Source: Desulfarculales bacterium UBA702 (lineage in GTDB: Bacteria; Desulfobacterota; Syntrophobacteria; Syntrophobacterales; Syntrophobacteraceae). Taken from it: DNA of 12,734 bases. The position numbers and the translations under genes were made by a program. The notes below the pieces were generated by a model that had not been told where the DNA came from, did not search any database, and was given only the letters and a program-made list of their open reading frames with translations. The stretch spans positions 1 through 12,734 of the forward strand of contig DBMI01000092.1 of NCBI GenBank assembly GCA_002298165.1, read 5' to 3'. Of the stretch, positions 6,680 to 12,734 are shown piece by piece. How positions within the stretch are numbered: position 1 is the first letter of the stretch; the number at the start of each line of letters is the position of its first letter.

Positions 6680-8560
6680 CTATTCCTGGTCTTCCATCGA
6701 ATCGTAAAAATCCATGCAAATTCTATAGTCGTTTTCGGCGCTGAGAGTAACCTTGGCGCTGGGATATCTTTTCTTGAAAACCCGCAGCATGGCGCCGTTT
6801 TCTTTCAAAACGGATGCAAAAAATCTCTTATATCCATTTTCTATCGCTATTCTTTCAAGCACCTCCAGCAAGTAGGAAGCGATACCCAGTCCCTGAAAGT
6901 TCTCGTTTATCACAAAGGCCACTTCGGCATCGTGCTCTTCCTCTCCTCTGGCGTAGGAGCCGACGGCGATGATTTCTTCGTGCCCGCCTCTCTGGTTCAG
7001 GCCGATGATTGATAAATTGTTGCGGTAATCCATACTTGACCACTGGTCCTGAACGACTTCGTGGGTAAAAAGTTCCATGCGGTAGAAGAAACGAAAATAA
7101 ATCGTCTCGTCCTTCAACGAGTAGAAGAAGTTACGGTAGGCAAACTCATCGGACGGGAGCAGCGGCCTGAACGAGAGGGTCCTGCCGCCTTTTACTTCCA
7201 GCGTGCTTTTGTAGTCTTCCAGGAAGAGCAGGTCATCGAGCAGAGGAGGCAGCTGATCGACGAAGATGTAATGCCGCTTTTTGGCCATCTCGATCAAATG
7301 CTCGCGGAATTTTGGGTGCGCAATTTGCGCAAGTTCCATAACCCTTTGATAGATGCTCTTTCCCGACAGGTGGGCAATGCCGTATTCGGTTACAACGTAA
7401 TTGATGTCGCCCCGTGTAGTCGCAACACCAGCGCCTTCGCTAAGGTGCGGAACGATTCGGGAAATTTCCCCGTTATTAGCCGTGGATGGAAAAGCGATAA
7501 TTGAAAAGCCGCCATGCGACATCGCGCTGCCATGCAGGAAATCTACCTGATCGCCTATCCCGCCATAGAACAGGTATCCCAGGGAATCCGTACAAACCTG
7601 CCCGGTCAAATCCACCTCGAGTGCCGAGCTTATTGAAATCAGCTTGTCATTTCGGGCAATTACAGTGGGATTGCTGACGAATTCCGAGGTTCGAAAATAG
7701 AACATCGGGTTATTGTCCACGTACTCATATATCTTTTCCGTGCCCATAACCATCGAGGCAACCGTTCTTCCAGGAAGAAGCGTTTTCTTTCTGTTGGTAA
7801 TGACATTTTGCTCGATAAGAGGGATGAAGGCATCGGTGATGAGCTGGGTGTGGATGCCCAGGTCCTTCTTCTTGTCCAGGTATTTCAATATGGTATGCGG
7901 CAGAGAGCCAAAGCCTATTTGAAGCGTCGAGCCGTCATCTACCAACTGCGAAACGAAGTGCCCGATTCTTCTTGCTATGTCTACGTCTTTGAATTCGGGA
8001 AACCATTGCTGCAACGGCTCGTCTAACTCGACCAGGTAATCGATTTCTTTTACATGAACGAATGTGTCGCCCATCGTTCTAGGCATCTTGGAGTTGACCT
8101 GGGCGATGACCAGACCGGCATTTGCAATGGCGGCTTTCGTCACGTCGACCGATATCCCCAGGCTGCAATACCCAAATTCATCGGGAGGGCTGACCTGGAT
8201 CATGGCGACATCGATGCCGAGGGTCTTGCTTTCAAATAGCTGGGGAATCCGGGAAATATAGCTCGGGATATAGTCGATTTTCCCCTCAAAGGCCGCCTTG
8301 CGCATGGCAAGGCTTATAAGGAAAAGTTTAAGGGAAAACCGTTTCAGGAAGGATTCATCGTTTACATACTTTCCGAGAGTCCCGGAAAGCATCTGATAGA
8401 CCATTATGTCATGCAGGTCGGGATTGGCGACCATTTCTCTTATAAGGTATCGAGGCTCACCACAGCCCGTGCCCAGAAATACGCGGCTTCCTATTTTTAT
8501 TTTGGAAATTGCCTCTTCGGCGCTCACGATTTTTTCAAAATGAAAACTACGCGGGCTCAT
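6680..8560 (-). CDS. Acetyl-CoA hydrolase/CoA-transferase family protein fused to a C-terminal GNAT acetyltransferase domain
   Basis: From the chosen ATG the product is 626 residues. Residues about 10-440 form an acetyl-CoA hydrolase/transferase (Cat1/4-hydroxybutyrate CoA-transferase type) unit. Visible marks are IGFGSLPHTIL (215-225), LEVDLTGQV (314-322) with E315 the expected catalytic glutamate that carries CoA as a glutamyl thioester, GGIGDQVDF (333-341), and GVATTRGDINYVVTEYGIAHL (378-398). Residues about 462-626 form a GNAT domain, with the acetyl-CoA pyrophosphate-binding run QGLGIA at 556-561 in motif A. The usual CoA-transferase is about 430-500 residues, so the C-terminus is a true fusion without frameshift. 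The enzyme probably moves CoA between acyl-CoA and free acids, or hydrolyses it, in the cytoplasm; the GNAT target is unknown. A longer start at 8629 exists, but AAGGAG five bases before 8560 favours the shorter form. Confidence 0.9.
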   Translation of the reverse strand: MSPRSFHFEKIVSAEEAISKIKIGSRVFLGTGCGEPRYLIREMVANPDLHDIMVYQMLSGTLGKYVNDESFLKRFSLKLFLISLAMRKAAFEGKIDYIPSYISRIPQLFESKTLGIDVAMIQVSPPDEFGYCSLGISVDVTKAAIANAGLVIAQVNSKMPRTMGDTFVHVKEIDYLVELDEPLQQWFPEFKDVDIARRIGHFVSQLVDDGSTLQIGFGSLPHTILKYLDKKKDLGIHTQLITDAFIPLIEQNVITNRKKTLLPGRTVASMVMGTEKIYEYVDNNPMFYFRTSEFVSNPTVIARNDKLISISSALEVDLTGQVCTDSLGYLFYGGIGDQVDFLHGSAMSHGGFSIIAFPSTANNGEISRIVPHLSEGAGVATTRGDINYVVTEYGIAHLSGKSIYQRVMELAQIAHPKFREHLIEMAKKRHYIFVDQLPPLLDDLLFLEDYKSTLEVKGGRTLSFRPLLPSDEFAYRNFFYSLKDETIYFRFFYRMELFTHEVVQDQWSSMDYRNNLSIIGLNQRGGHEEIIAVGSYARGEEEHDAEVAFVINENFQGLGIASYLLEVLERIAIENGYKRFFASVLKENGAMLRVFKKRYPSAKVTLSAENDYRICMDFYDSMEDQE

Positions 8561-8565
8561 GGACA

Positions 8566-8571
8566 CTCCTT
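8566..8571 (-). promoter_or_regulatory. Ribosome binding site deciding the CoA-transferase/GNAT start
   Basis: On the minus strand AAGGAG is followed by five bases (TGTCC) and the ATG at 8560. This supports starting the protein at MSPRSFHFEK rather than 23 residues earlier, where the extra residues (MAFFNLGRLCP...) do not resemble the family N-terminus. Confidence 0.75.
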
Positions 8572-8646
8572 GGGCTCGCTGCACCCTCTGGAAAACCGGG
8601 CAGAGGCGGCCTAAATTGAAAAATGCCACTCAATGTGAACTCTCTT

Positions 8647-8676
8647 ATAATAACTATTAACTTGATCGGCTCTCAA
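8647..8676 (-). promoter_or_regulatory. Candidate sigma-70-type promoter of the CoA-transferase/GNAT gene
   Basis: On the minus strand TTGAGA (8676-8671) and TATTAT (8652-8647) are separated by 18 bases. Transcription would begin near 8640 and give a leader of about 80 bases before the ATG at 8560. A second TATAAT (8691-8686) upstream lacks a good -35 box. Confidence 0.35.
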
Positions 8677-9030
8677 TGTCACCTTATTATACCTCATACA
8701 TTGCCGGAATGGCACCGGATACAGGCTTCCTGCTTCGCCAATGTGGAATTCCACTAATCTCGCTTTTCCTCAAGTTCCCGTTCTTTGTCGAAATAAAATA
8801 TAAAAGATCGGCGGCTGTATATCGGCAGCGGCTTCTATGGTTTTATACCCCACGGAAGGTACAATTCGTTTAACGCTGAACAGTATAGCATTAATCGATA
8901 AAGATGGCAGGATCAGAACGGTAAAAATGGTCAACCAATGGAATTTTCTCGGTCAAATGATTATCAACCATCGTCGGAATTAATGCTTCAGCTGTAGGTA
9001 ATCCTGCCCTTACGGGCGTCTATTTTGGGT

Positions 9031-9036
9031 GAGGAG
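9031..9036 (+). promoter_or_regulatory. Ribosome binding site deciding the alpha/beta hydrolase start
   Basis: GAGGAG is followed by six bases and ATG at 9043. It rules against an in-frame TTG at 9025, which would place this Shine-Dalgarno inside the gene. Confidence 0.8.
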
Positions 9037-9042
9037 CATCAA

Positions 9043-9783
9043 ATGGCCCACGCCATTTTGGAAAGGAAACGTTTCACCTTTGAGAGTGAGGGTATCAAAC
9101 TGCAGGGGTTCATGGCTGTCCCCGAAGCCCCCGCGCAACTTCTGCCTTCGGTGCAGGTCCATCATGGCGGCGGAGGGTACAGCACGGTCTACGAGCACAT
9201 GGCGGAAAATCTGGCAATGAACGGATTTGTGGGCATCGCGATGATCCACCGCGGATATCCGGGTTCGGAAGGAAAAATGGAATACGGCAAGGGGGAGATC
9301 GCGGATATCGGGAATCTGACGGAGACCCTGCTGGCCGAACAATTTATCGATCCTTCCAGGATGGGCATCATGGGATACTCGCGGGGCGCGCATAACGCGT
9401 TGCTGGCACTCGAGCGCTATTCACATTTCACCGCCGGCGTACTGTGGAGCACCCCGGTAGATATGGCAGACCACGTTGAGGTGAATCCCTGGATAGCCGA
9501 GATGATCGGAGGGTCAGCGATTGAGGTTCCGGAAGAATACCATATCAGGTCGTCAATTCATTTCGTTGATGCTATAAACTGTCCTGTGTTGTTGATACAC
9601 GGTGAGGAGGATGACATAATCCCGGTTCGCCACACCATGCGCCTGGCCCGGGAACTGGAGAAATTCCATAAACCTTTTGAGGTAAAGCTGTTTCCAGGTG
9701 AAGGACACGTCTGGTCGCAGCGCGCTTTCGAAACTAACTGGCGGATGACCGTAGATTTTTTCCGCAGGCAATTCCAATCCTGA
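9043..9783 (+). CDS. Alpha/beta hydrolase (dienelactone hydrolase/S9-like serine hydrolase)
   Basis: The 246-residue protein has the full alpha/beta-hydrolase catalytic set. The nucleophile elbow is G-Y-S-R-G with S113, the acid is probably D190 in LLIHGEEDDIIP, and the histidine is H222 in GEGHVW. An oxyanion-hole-like HHGGGG run lies at 40-45 after the first core strand. Order and spacing fit small cytoplasmic dienelactone-hydrolase/prolyl-oligopeptidase-like hydrolases, which act on esters, thioesters or peptides. There is no signal peptide. The substrate cannot be deduced. Lying 192 bases ahead of an acyl-CoA synthetase and divergent from a CoA-transferase, an acyl-thioester or carboxylic-ester substrate is a reasonable guess, but only a guess. 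The start is set by GAGGAG at 9031-9036. Confidence 0.85.
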   Translation: MAHAILERKRFTFESEGIKLQGFMAVPEAPAQLLPSVQVHHGGGGYSTVYEHMAENLAMNGFVGIAMIHRGYPGSEGKMEYGKGEIADIGNLTETLLAEQFIDPSRMGIMGYSRGAHNALLALERYSHFTAGVLWSTPVDMADHVEVNPWIAEMIGGSAIEVPEEYHIRSSIHFVDAINCPVLLIHGEEDDIIPVRHTMRLARELEKFHKPFEVKLFPGEGHVWSQRAFETNWRMTVDFFRRQFQS

Positions 9784-9961
9784 CGCACCATCCAACTGTG
9801 CTGATATTCATATTCTGAACCGACCCTCTCCAAGCTGAAGTTCCCACGAAGATTGATCGCACACTCCATGCTGTAAGCCCGTTCAGCGCACATTGGACGC
9901 GGAAAAAATCCGAAAATAAAAATGGCCAAGACATCAGAGTTATCGACAAGACACAGAATAT

Positions 9962-9967
9962 GGGGAG
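9962..9967 (+). promoter_or_regulatory. Ribosome binding site deciding the acyl-CoA synthetase start
   Basis: GGGGAG lies eight bases before ATG 9976. A longer in-frame ATG at 9922 has no comparable site and would add 18 residues (MAKTSELSTRHRIWGDGF) that do not look like the family N-terminus. Confidence 0.65.
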
Positions 9968-9975
9968 ACGGATTC

Positions 9976-12117
9976 ATGGAGAAAAACCAAGCTGTTAGTT
10001 TGTGCCAGAGGTATATCTCGGAAAATGGAAAAGTTGTTCCGGAACACGAGAGCAAAGGCATATTGCAAAAATACGGTGTATCCACACCCGTCGGAGCATT
10101 CGTCCAAACAGCCGAAGAGGCAGTCAGGGCCGCTGAGAGGCTTGGGTACCCCGTCGTTCTTAAGGCCGTGTCCTCGAAGATGCTGCACAAAACGGAACTG
10201 GGCGGGGTCTTTCTCAATATAGTCTCTGCCGCGGAAGTTAAAGCAACGGTCGAGCAAATACTAGCCGGATTCCGTAATCGCAATGAAGAATTGCAGGGAA
10301 TCCTGGTGGAAGAGATGGTTCGAAGCGGCGCGGAATTCATTGTGGGCATCCAGGACGATCCGAATTTCGGTCCGGTGATCATGCTGGGCTCAGGTGGCGT
10401 GCTGATAGATATTCTCGATGATGTCACGTTCAGAATGCTGCCCGTGGACCGTGAGGAGGTCCGCGATATGGTAGAGGAATTAAAGGGAAAACTGTTTCTG
10501 AAAGGCTATCGCGGTAAATCCGCTTTGAACGAGGAGGCCTTTATCGAAGCAGTCGTCAATATCGGAAGGCTGGGCATAGACGCCGCCGGTTTCTACGAAT
10601 CCATGGATTTCAATCCGCTCGTGGTTACTTCGGAGGGCGCTATCGCCGTGGATGCCAAGATCGTTTTACCTCAAAATAGAGAAATTTGCGGCATCAGCGT
10701 GGCTCAACCCAATACCCGTAATCTGGATAAATTCTTTGCCCCGCAAACCGTGGCGCTTATCGGGGCATCCACCACACCGGACAAGATCGGCTACGTGGTA
10801 GCGGACAGCCTGATCAACCATGACTATGCGGGAAAGGTTTATCCAATCACCAAAGGCGGCCGTGAAATCTTCGGCCTAAAGAGCTACGAGAATCTGAGCG
10901 ATCTGCCCGAAAAGATAGACCTGGCGGTAGTGGTTGTCGGACTGCCGCTGGTCCCGGATATCTTGAAACAATGCCGCGATTTGCAGATCCCTGCCGTTCT
11001 GATAATTTCGGGCGGAGGCAAGGAACTCGGCGGTTCCACGGCGGACCTCGAAAAAGAGATTCACCGGAAGGCCATTGAATACGGAATACGGGTGATCGGT
11101 CCCAACTGCATCGGGTGCTTCAATGCGGAAAACCGGTTCGACGCTTTTTTCCAGACCCATGAGCGCATGGTGCGCCCGGGCATGGGGAATATCGCCTTTA
11201 CGACCCAGAGCGGTACCTACGGCTGCAGTTTTCTGGAGGAATTCGAAGATGTCGGCGTAAGCAAAATGATTTCTTATGGCAACCGGGTCGATGTGGATGA
11301 GGCGGATATGATAACTTATCTGGCTCAAGACCCCACTACGCGGGCCCTTGCCGCTTATGTCGAGGGGATCGGGGATGGGCGTAAGTTTATAGGAGCCGCC
11401 CGGGAGGCGATACTTTCCAGCAAAAAGCCGATTGTGCTCTACAAATCGGGGCGGACTAAGCGTTCCGCTCTGGCAGCACAGTCCCATACCGGAGCATACG
11501 GCGGCACCTACGGAATTTATCAGGGCGCGTTCAAGCAGGCCGGAATTTTAGCCGTGGATTCTTACGAGGAACTCGCCGCGGCTGCCAAGGCGCTCTCGCT
11601 CCAAAATCCTGCCGCTGGCACCGGCATATCGATGATCAGCAACGGCGCCGGACCAATGGTCAATGCGATCGATCTGTTCGAAAAATATGGGCTTGAGATG
11701 GCGAAGCCTTTGCCCGCCACCATCCAGAAGATGGAAGACCATTTCCCGCCTTTTTATATCTGCAAAAATCCAGTGGATGTAACCGGCTCCGCAACGTCCG
11801 ACGACTACCGCTTCGCAATGGAGTGTCTGCTGGAAGATCCCAACGTGCACGTCATAATGAACTGGTTCGTCTTCCAGGATACTCCGCTGGATGAGGCAAT
11901 AGTACCGATTTTGGACAAGATCAACTCAGTATCGGAAAAACCTATCCTGTGCGGAGCAATCGGCGGCCCGTACACTGAAAAGATGTCAAAGGCCATCGAA
12001 GCAGTCGGCGTACCCGTTTTCAGGACAGCACATACCTGGATTGCGGCGGCAAACGCGCTGGTCGGATGGGGCAAGGTCCTCCGGCGCAATGCACCCGTGG
12101 CGCAATCCACTAAATAG
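9976..12117 (+). CDS. ADP-forming acetyl/acyl-CoA synthetase, single chain with beta (ATP-grasp) before alpha (CoA-ligase) part
   Basis: From the chosen ATG the product is 713 residues. Residues about 8-232 are an ATP-grasp unit like the beta subunit of archaeal ADP-forming acetyl-CoA synthetase, with LGYPVVLKAVSSKMLHKTELGGV at about 57-78 containing H71, and MDFNPLVV at 210-217. Residues about 250-345 form a Rossmann CoA-binding domain (FFAPQTVALIGAS), and about 370-545 a succinyl-CoA-ligase-like part (VIGPNCIG, TTQSGTYG). E463 in VEGIGDGRKF and H504 in QSHTGA match the catalytic glutamate and the phosphohistidine of the alpha subunit. The tail to 713 completes the alpha fold. The reaction is acyl-CoA + ADP + Pi to acid + CoA + ATP, reversible. 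There is no GNAT domain, unlike E. coli PatZ. Acetate and other short acids are candidates. The alpha/beta hydrolase lies 192 bases upstream on the same strand. Confidence 0.9.
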   Translation: MEKNQAVSLCQRYISENGKVVPEHESKGILQKYGVSTPVGAFVQTAEEAVRAAERLGYPVVLKAVSSKMLHKTELGGVFLNIVSAAEVKATVEQILAGFRNRNEELQGILVEEMVRSGAEFIVGIQDDPNFGPVIMLGSGGVLIDILDDVTFRMLPVDREEVRDMVEELKGKLFLKGYRGKSALNEEAFIEAVVNIGRLGIDAAGFYESMDFNPLVVTSEGAIAVDAKIVLPQNREICGISVAQPNTRNLDKFFAPQTVALIGASTTPDKIGYVVADSLINHDYAGKVYPITKGGREIFGLKSYENLSDLPEKIDLAVVVVGLPLVPDILKQCRDLQIPAVLIISGGGKELGGSTADLEKEIHRKAIEYGIRVIGPNCIGCFNAENRFDAFFQTHERMVRPGMGNIAFTTQSGTYGCSFLEEFEDVGVSKMISYGNRVDVDEADMITYLAQDPTTRALAAYVEGIGDGRKFIGAAREAILSSKKPIVLYKSGRTKRSALAAQSHTGAYGGTYGIYQGAFKQAGILAVDSYEELAAAAKALSLQNPAAGTGISMISNGAGPMVNAIDLFEKYGLEMAKPLPATIQKMEDHFPPFYICKNPVDVTGSATSDDYRFAMECLLEDPNVHVIMNWFVFQDTPLDEAIVPILDKINSVSEKPILCGAIGGPYTEKMSKAIEAVGVPVFRTAHTWIAAANALVGWGKVLRRNAPVAQSTK

Positions 12118-12204
12118 ATGGTCTATTGTCAGGAAAGGTCTTTTCCGAACCTGCCCGGGACGGCGTGGTTGGCGAGAATAAAAGTACTGAAGCTCCATGA
12201 AGAT

Positions 12205-12236
12205 CCGGGTTCCCACGCATGAGCATGGGAACCCGG
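12205..12236. repeat. Perfect 11-bp inverted repeat (palindromic hairpin)
   Basis: CCGGGTTCCCA at 12205-12215 pairs without mismatch with TGGGAACCCGG at 12226-12236 across a 10-base loop (CGCATGAGCA). There is no following T-tract on either strand, so it is not a standard terminator. It resembles the short GTTCCCACGC-type palindromes that I recall scattered in intergenic DNA of many bacteria (REP-like), but only one full copy is in this window. Confidence 0.75.
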
Positions 12237-12463
12237 CTGGATAGCGATCTGGAACCAGGGCTGCCTGATTCATTGAAGTAAATCCCTGAGAGGTACTTCT
12301 TAGGAAGGCAACGGCTGGTCTAATCGTCCCCGCCGCTTTCCCCTCGCCCCCCACCGGTCAGACTGCCGGTAAGATCGGGATGATCCGAAGGGATTGTTCC
12401 ACTGCGGCCGCTACCATTATGACAGTGATTATAACTGCTTAGTCACCCATGCGTTTTTTTATA

Positions 12464-12470
12464 AAAGGAG
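12464..12470 (+). promoter_or_regulatory. Ribosome binding site of the isochorismatase-family gene
   Basis: AAAGGAG is followed by six bases and the ATG at 12477, a near-ideal arrangement that fixes the start. Confidence 0.8.
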
Positions 12471-12476
12471 AATGCC

Positions 12477-12734
12477 ATGCGTCACGAATTCGTGGCGGAA
12501 CGTGAGGATAGTTTGCTTCTGGTGGTCGATATGCAGGAGGCCATGCTCAAGGTAGTGGACCAATGGAAAAAAACCGCCGCCAGGATACGCCAGATGATCG
12601 AGGCCGCAAAGATTCTGCATATACCAATCCTGGTCACGGAACAGTATAAGAAGGGGCTTGGTGCAACAATCGGAGAGTTATCCGGACTCTTAAAAAACGA
12701 AGAATTCTTTCAAAAAGAGCATTTCAGCGCATGT
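12477..12734 (+). CDS. Isochorismatase-family (cysteine) hydrolase, N-terminal part (3' truncated by window)
   Basis: Eighty-six codons are open to the window end. The N-terminus has the family strand LLLVVDMQEAM with D18 as the expected catalytic aspartate. TEQYKKGLGATIGEL follows at 54-68, typical of the ISOC1/YcaC-like branch ('TEQYPKGLG.T...L'), and then FQKEHFSAC, in which K80 is the likely catalytic lysine. The catalytic cysteine would lie beyond the window. Full-length members are about 180-200 residues, so less than half is here. These are cytoplasmic hydrolases of varied amide or ester substrates; substrate cannot be predicted. There is no evident operon link to the acyl-CoA synthetase 359 bases upstream. 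Confidence 0.88.
   Translation, partial: MRHEFVAEREDSLLLVVDMQEAMLKVVDQWKKTAARIRQMIEAAKILHIPILVTEQYKKGLGATIGELSGLLKNEEFFQKEHFSAC

Larger units (their letters stand above)
8561..9042. other. 482-bp divergent spacer between the CoA-transferase/GNAT gene and the alpha/beta hydrolase gene
   Basis: The spacer contains the two ribosome binding sites, a candidate minus-strand promoter and a small GCCC-TTAC-GGGC dyad (9006-9017) just before the hydrolase gene. A 65-codon plus-strand frame at 8676-8873 has no ribosome binding site or recognisable domain and is not called. I see no mobile element or RNA gene. Promoters for both flanking genes must be here. Confidence 0.5.
12118..12476. other. 359-bp spacer between the acyl-CoA synthetase and the isochorismatase-family gene
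   Basis: No gene is supported. The spacer holds a strong palindromic hairpin at 12205-12236, a weaker dyad (ACCGG/CCGGT around 12353-12370) and the ribosome binding site of the next gene. A GGAAA/TTTCC dyad just after the synthetase stop lacks a T-tract, so no terminator is called. Promoter boxes for the next gene are not convincing, although an A/T-rich TTATAAC lies near 12429. Confidence 0.5.

Noticed and set aside
8676..8873. 65-codon plus-strand frame in the divergent spacer.
   Set aside because: No Shine-Dalgarno sequence and no recognisable family; overlaps the candidate minus-strand promoter.
9840..9848. GTTCCCACG, matching half of the 12205-12236 palindrome.
   Set aside because: Nine bases with no partner arm is within chance.
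10876..11487. 203-codon antisense frame inside the acyl-CoA synthetase gene.
   Set aside because: Shadow frame; the plus-strand protein carries all catalytic motifs.
12131..12146. GGAAA/TTTCC dyad just after the acyl-CoA synthetase stop.
   Set aside because: Five-base stem with no T-tract; too weak to call a terminator.
6578..12159. Exact 12-mer AACCTGCCCGGG at 6578-6589 and 12148-12159, both shortly after stop codons, with an 11-base version inside the CoA-transferase gene near 7595.
   Set aside because: Several shared 12-mers are expected by chance in 12.7 kb, and the flanks do not match.

Overview
The window looks like a chromosomal segment of a Gram-negative, probably anaerobic or syntrophic bacterium. 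An outer-membrane TolC-family efflux protein and a PEP-CTERM surface protein imply an outer membrane. A GlcD/GlcF-type dehydrogenase pair, an ADP-forming acyl-CoA synthetase and a CoA-transferase/hydrolase fused to a GNAT domain are a combination I associate with Desulfobacterota (Syntrophobacterales-like). That lineage call is inference; there is no rRNA, tRNA or phylogenetic marker here.

Layout. (i) 1-1579, + strand: the C-terminal 192 residues of a TolC-family efflux protein, then a YitT/DUF2179 membrane protein. (ii) 1792-2588, - strand: a stand-alone PEP-CTERM protein gene with an intrinsic terminator behind it and a good sigma-54 (-24/-12) promoter match in front. (iii) 2955-5642, + strand: a two-gene unit encoding a GlcD-like FAD-linked 2-hydroxyacid dehydrogenase and a GlcF-like iron-sulfur/CCG-domain subunit. 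(iv) 5643-6679: an AT-richer interval with an orphan two-TM/TPR protein and a block of degenerate ~8-bp repeats between convergent genes. (v) 6680-8560, - strand: an acetyl-CoA hydrolase/CoA-transferase family protein with a C-terminal GNAT domain. (vi) 9043-12116, + strand: an alpha/beta hydrolase and an ADP-forming acyl-CoA synthetase with its ATP-grasp part first. (vii) 12118-12734: a spacer with a strong 11-bp palindromic hairpin, then the start of an isochorismatase-family hydrolase cut by the window end.

How the genes may work together (inference). GlcD/GlcF would oxidise lactate, glycolate or a related 2-hydroxyacid and pass electrons on through Fe-S clusters. Acyl-CoA formed downstream could be converted to free acid plus ATP by the ADP-forming synthetase, or exchanged or hydrolysed by the CoA-transferase-like enzyme. 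The last two are divergently arranged around a ~480-bp spacer. The GNAT domain on the CoA-transferase and the permuted order of the synthetase are the most unusual enzyme architectures. The sigma-54 site in front of the PEP-CTERM gene is the clearest regulatory signal. I see no CRISPR array, phage, insertion sequence, RNA gene or defence system. Several start codons were moved inward from the longest ORF because a clear ribosome binding site precedes the internal ATG.
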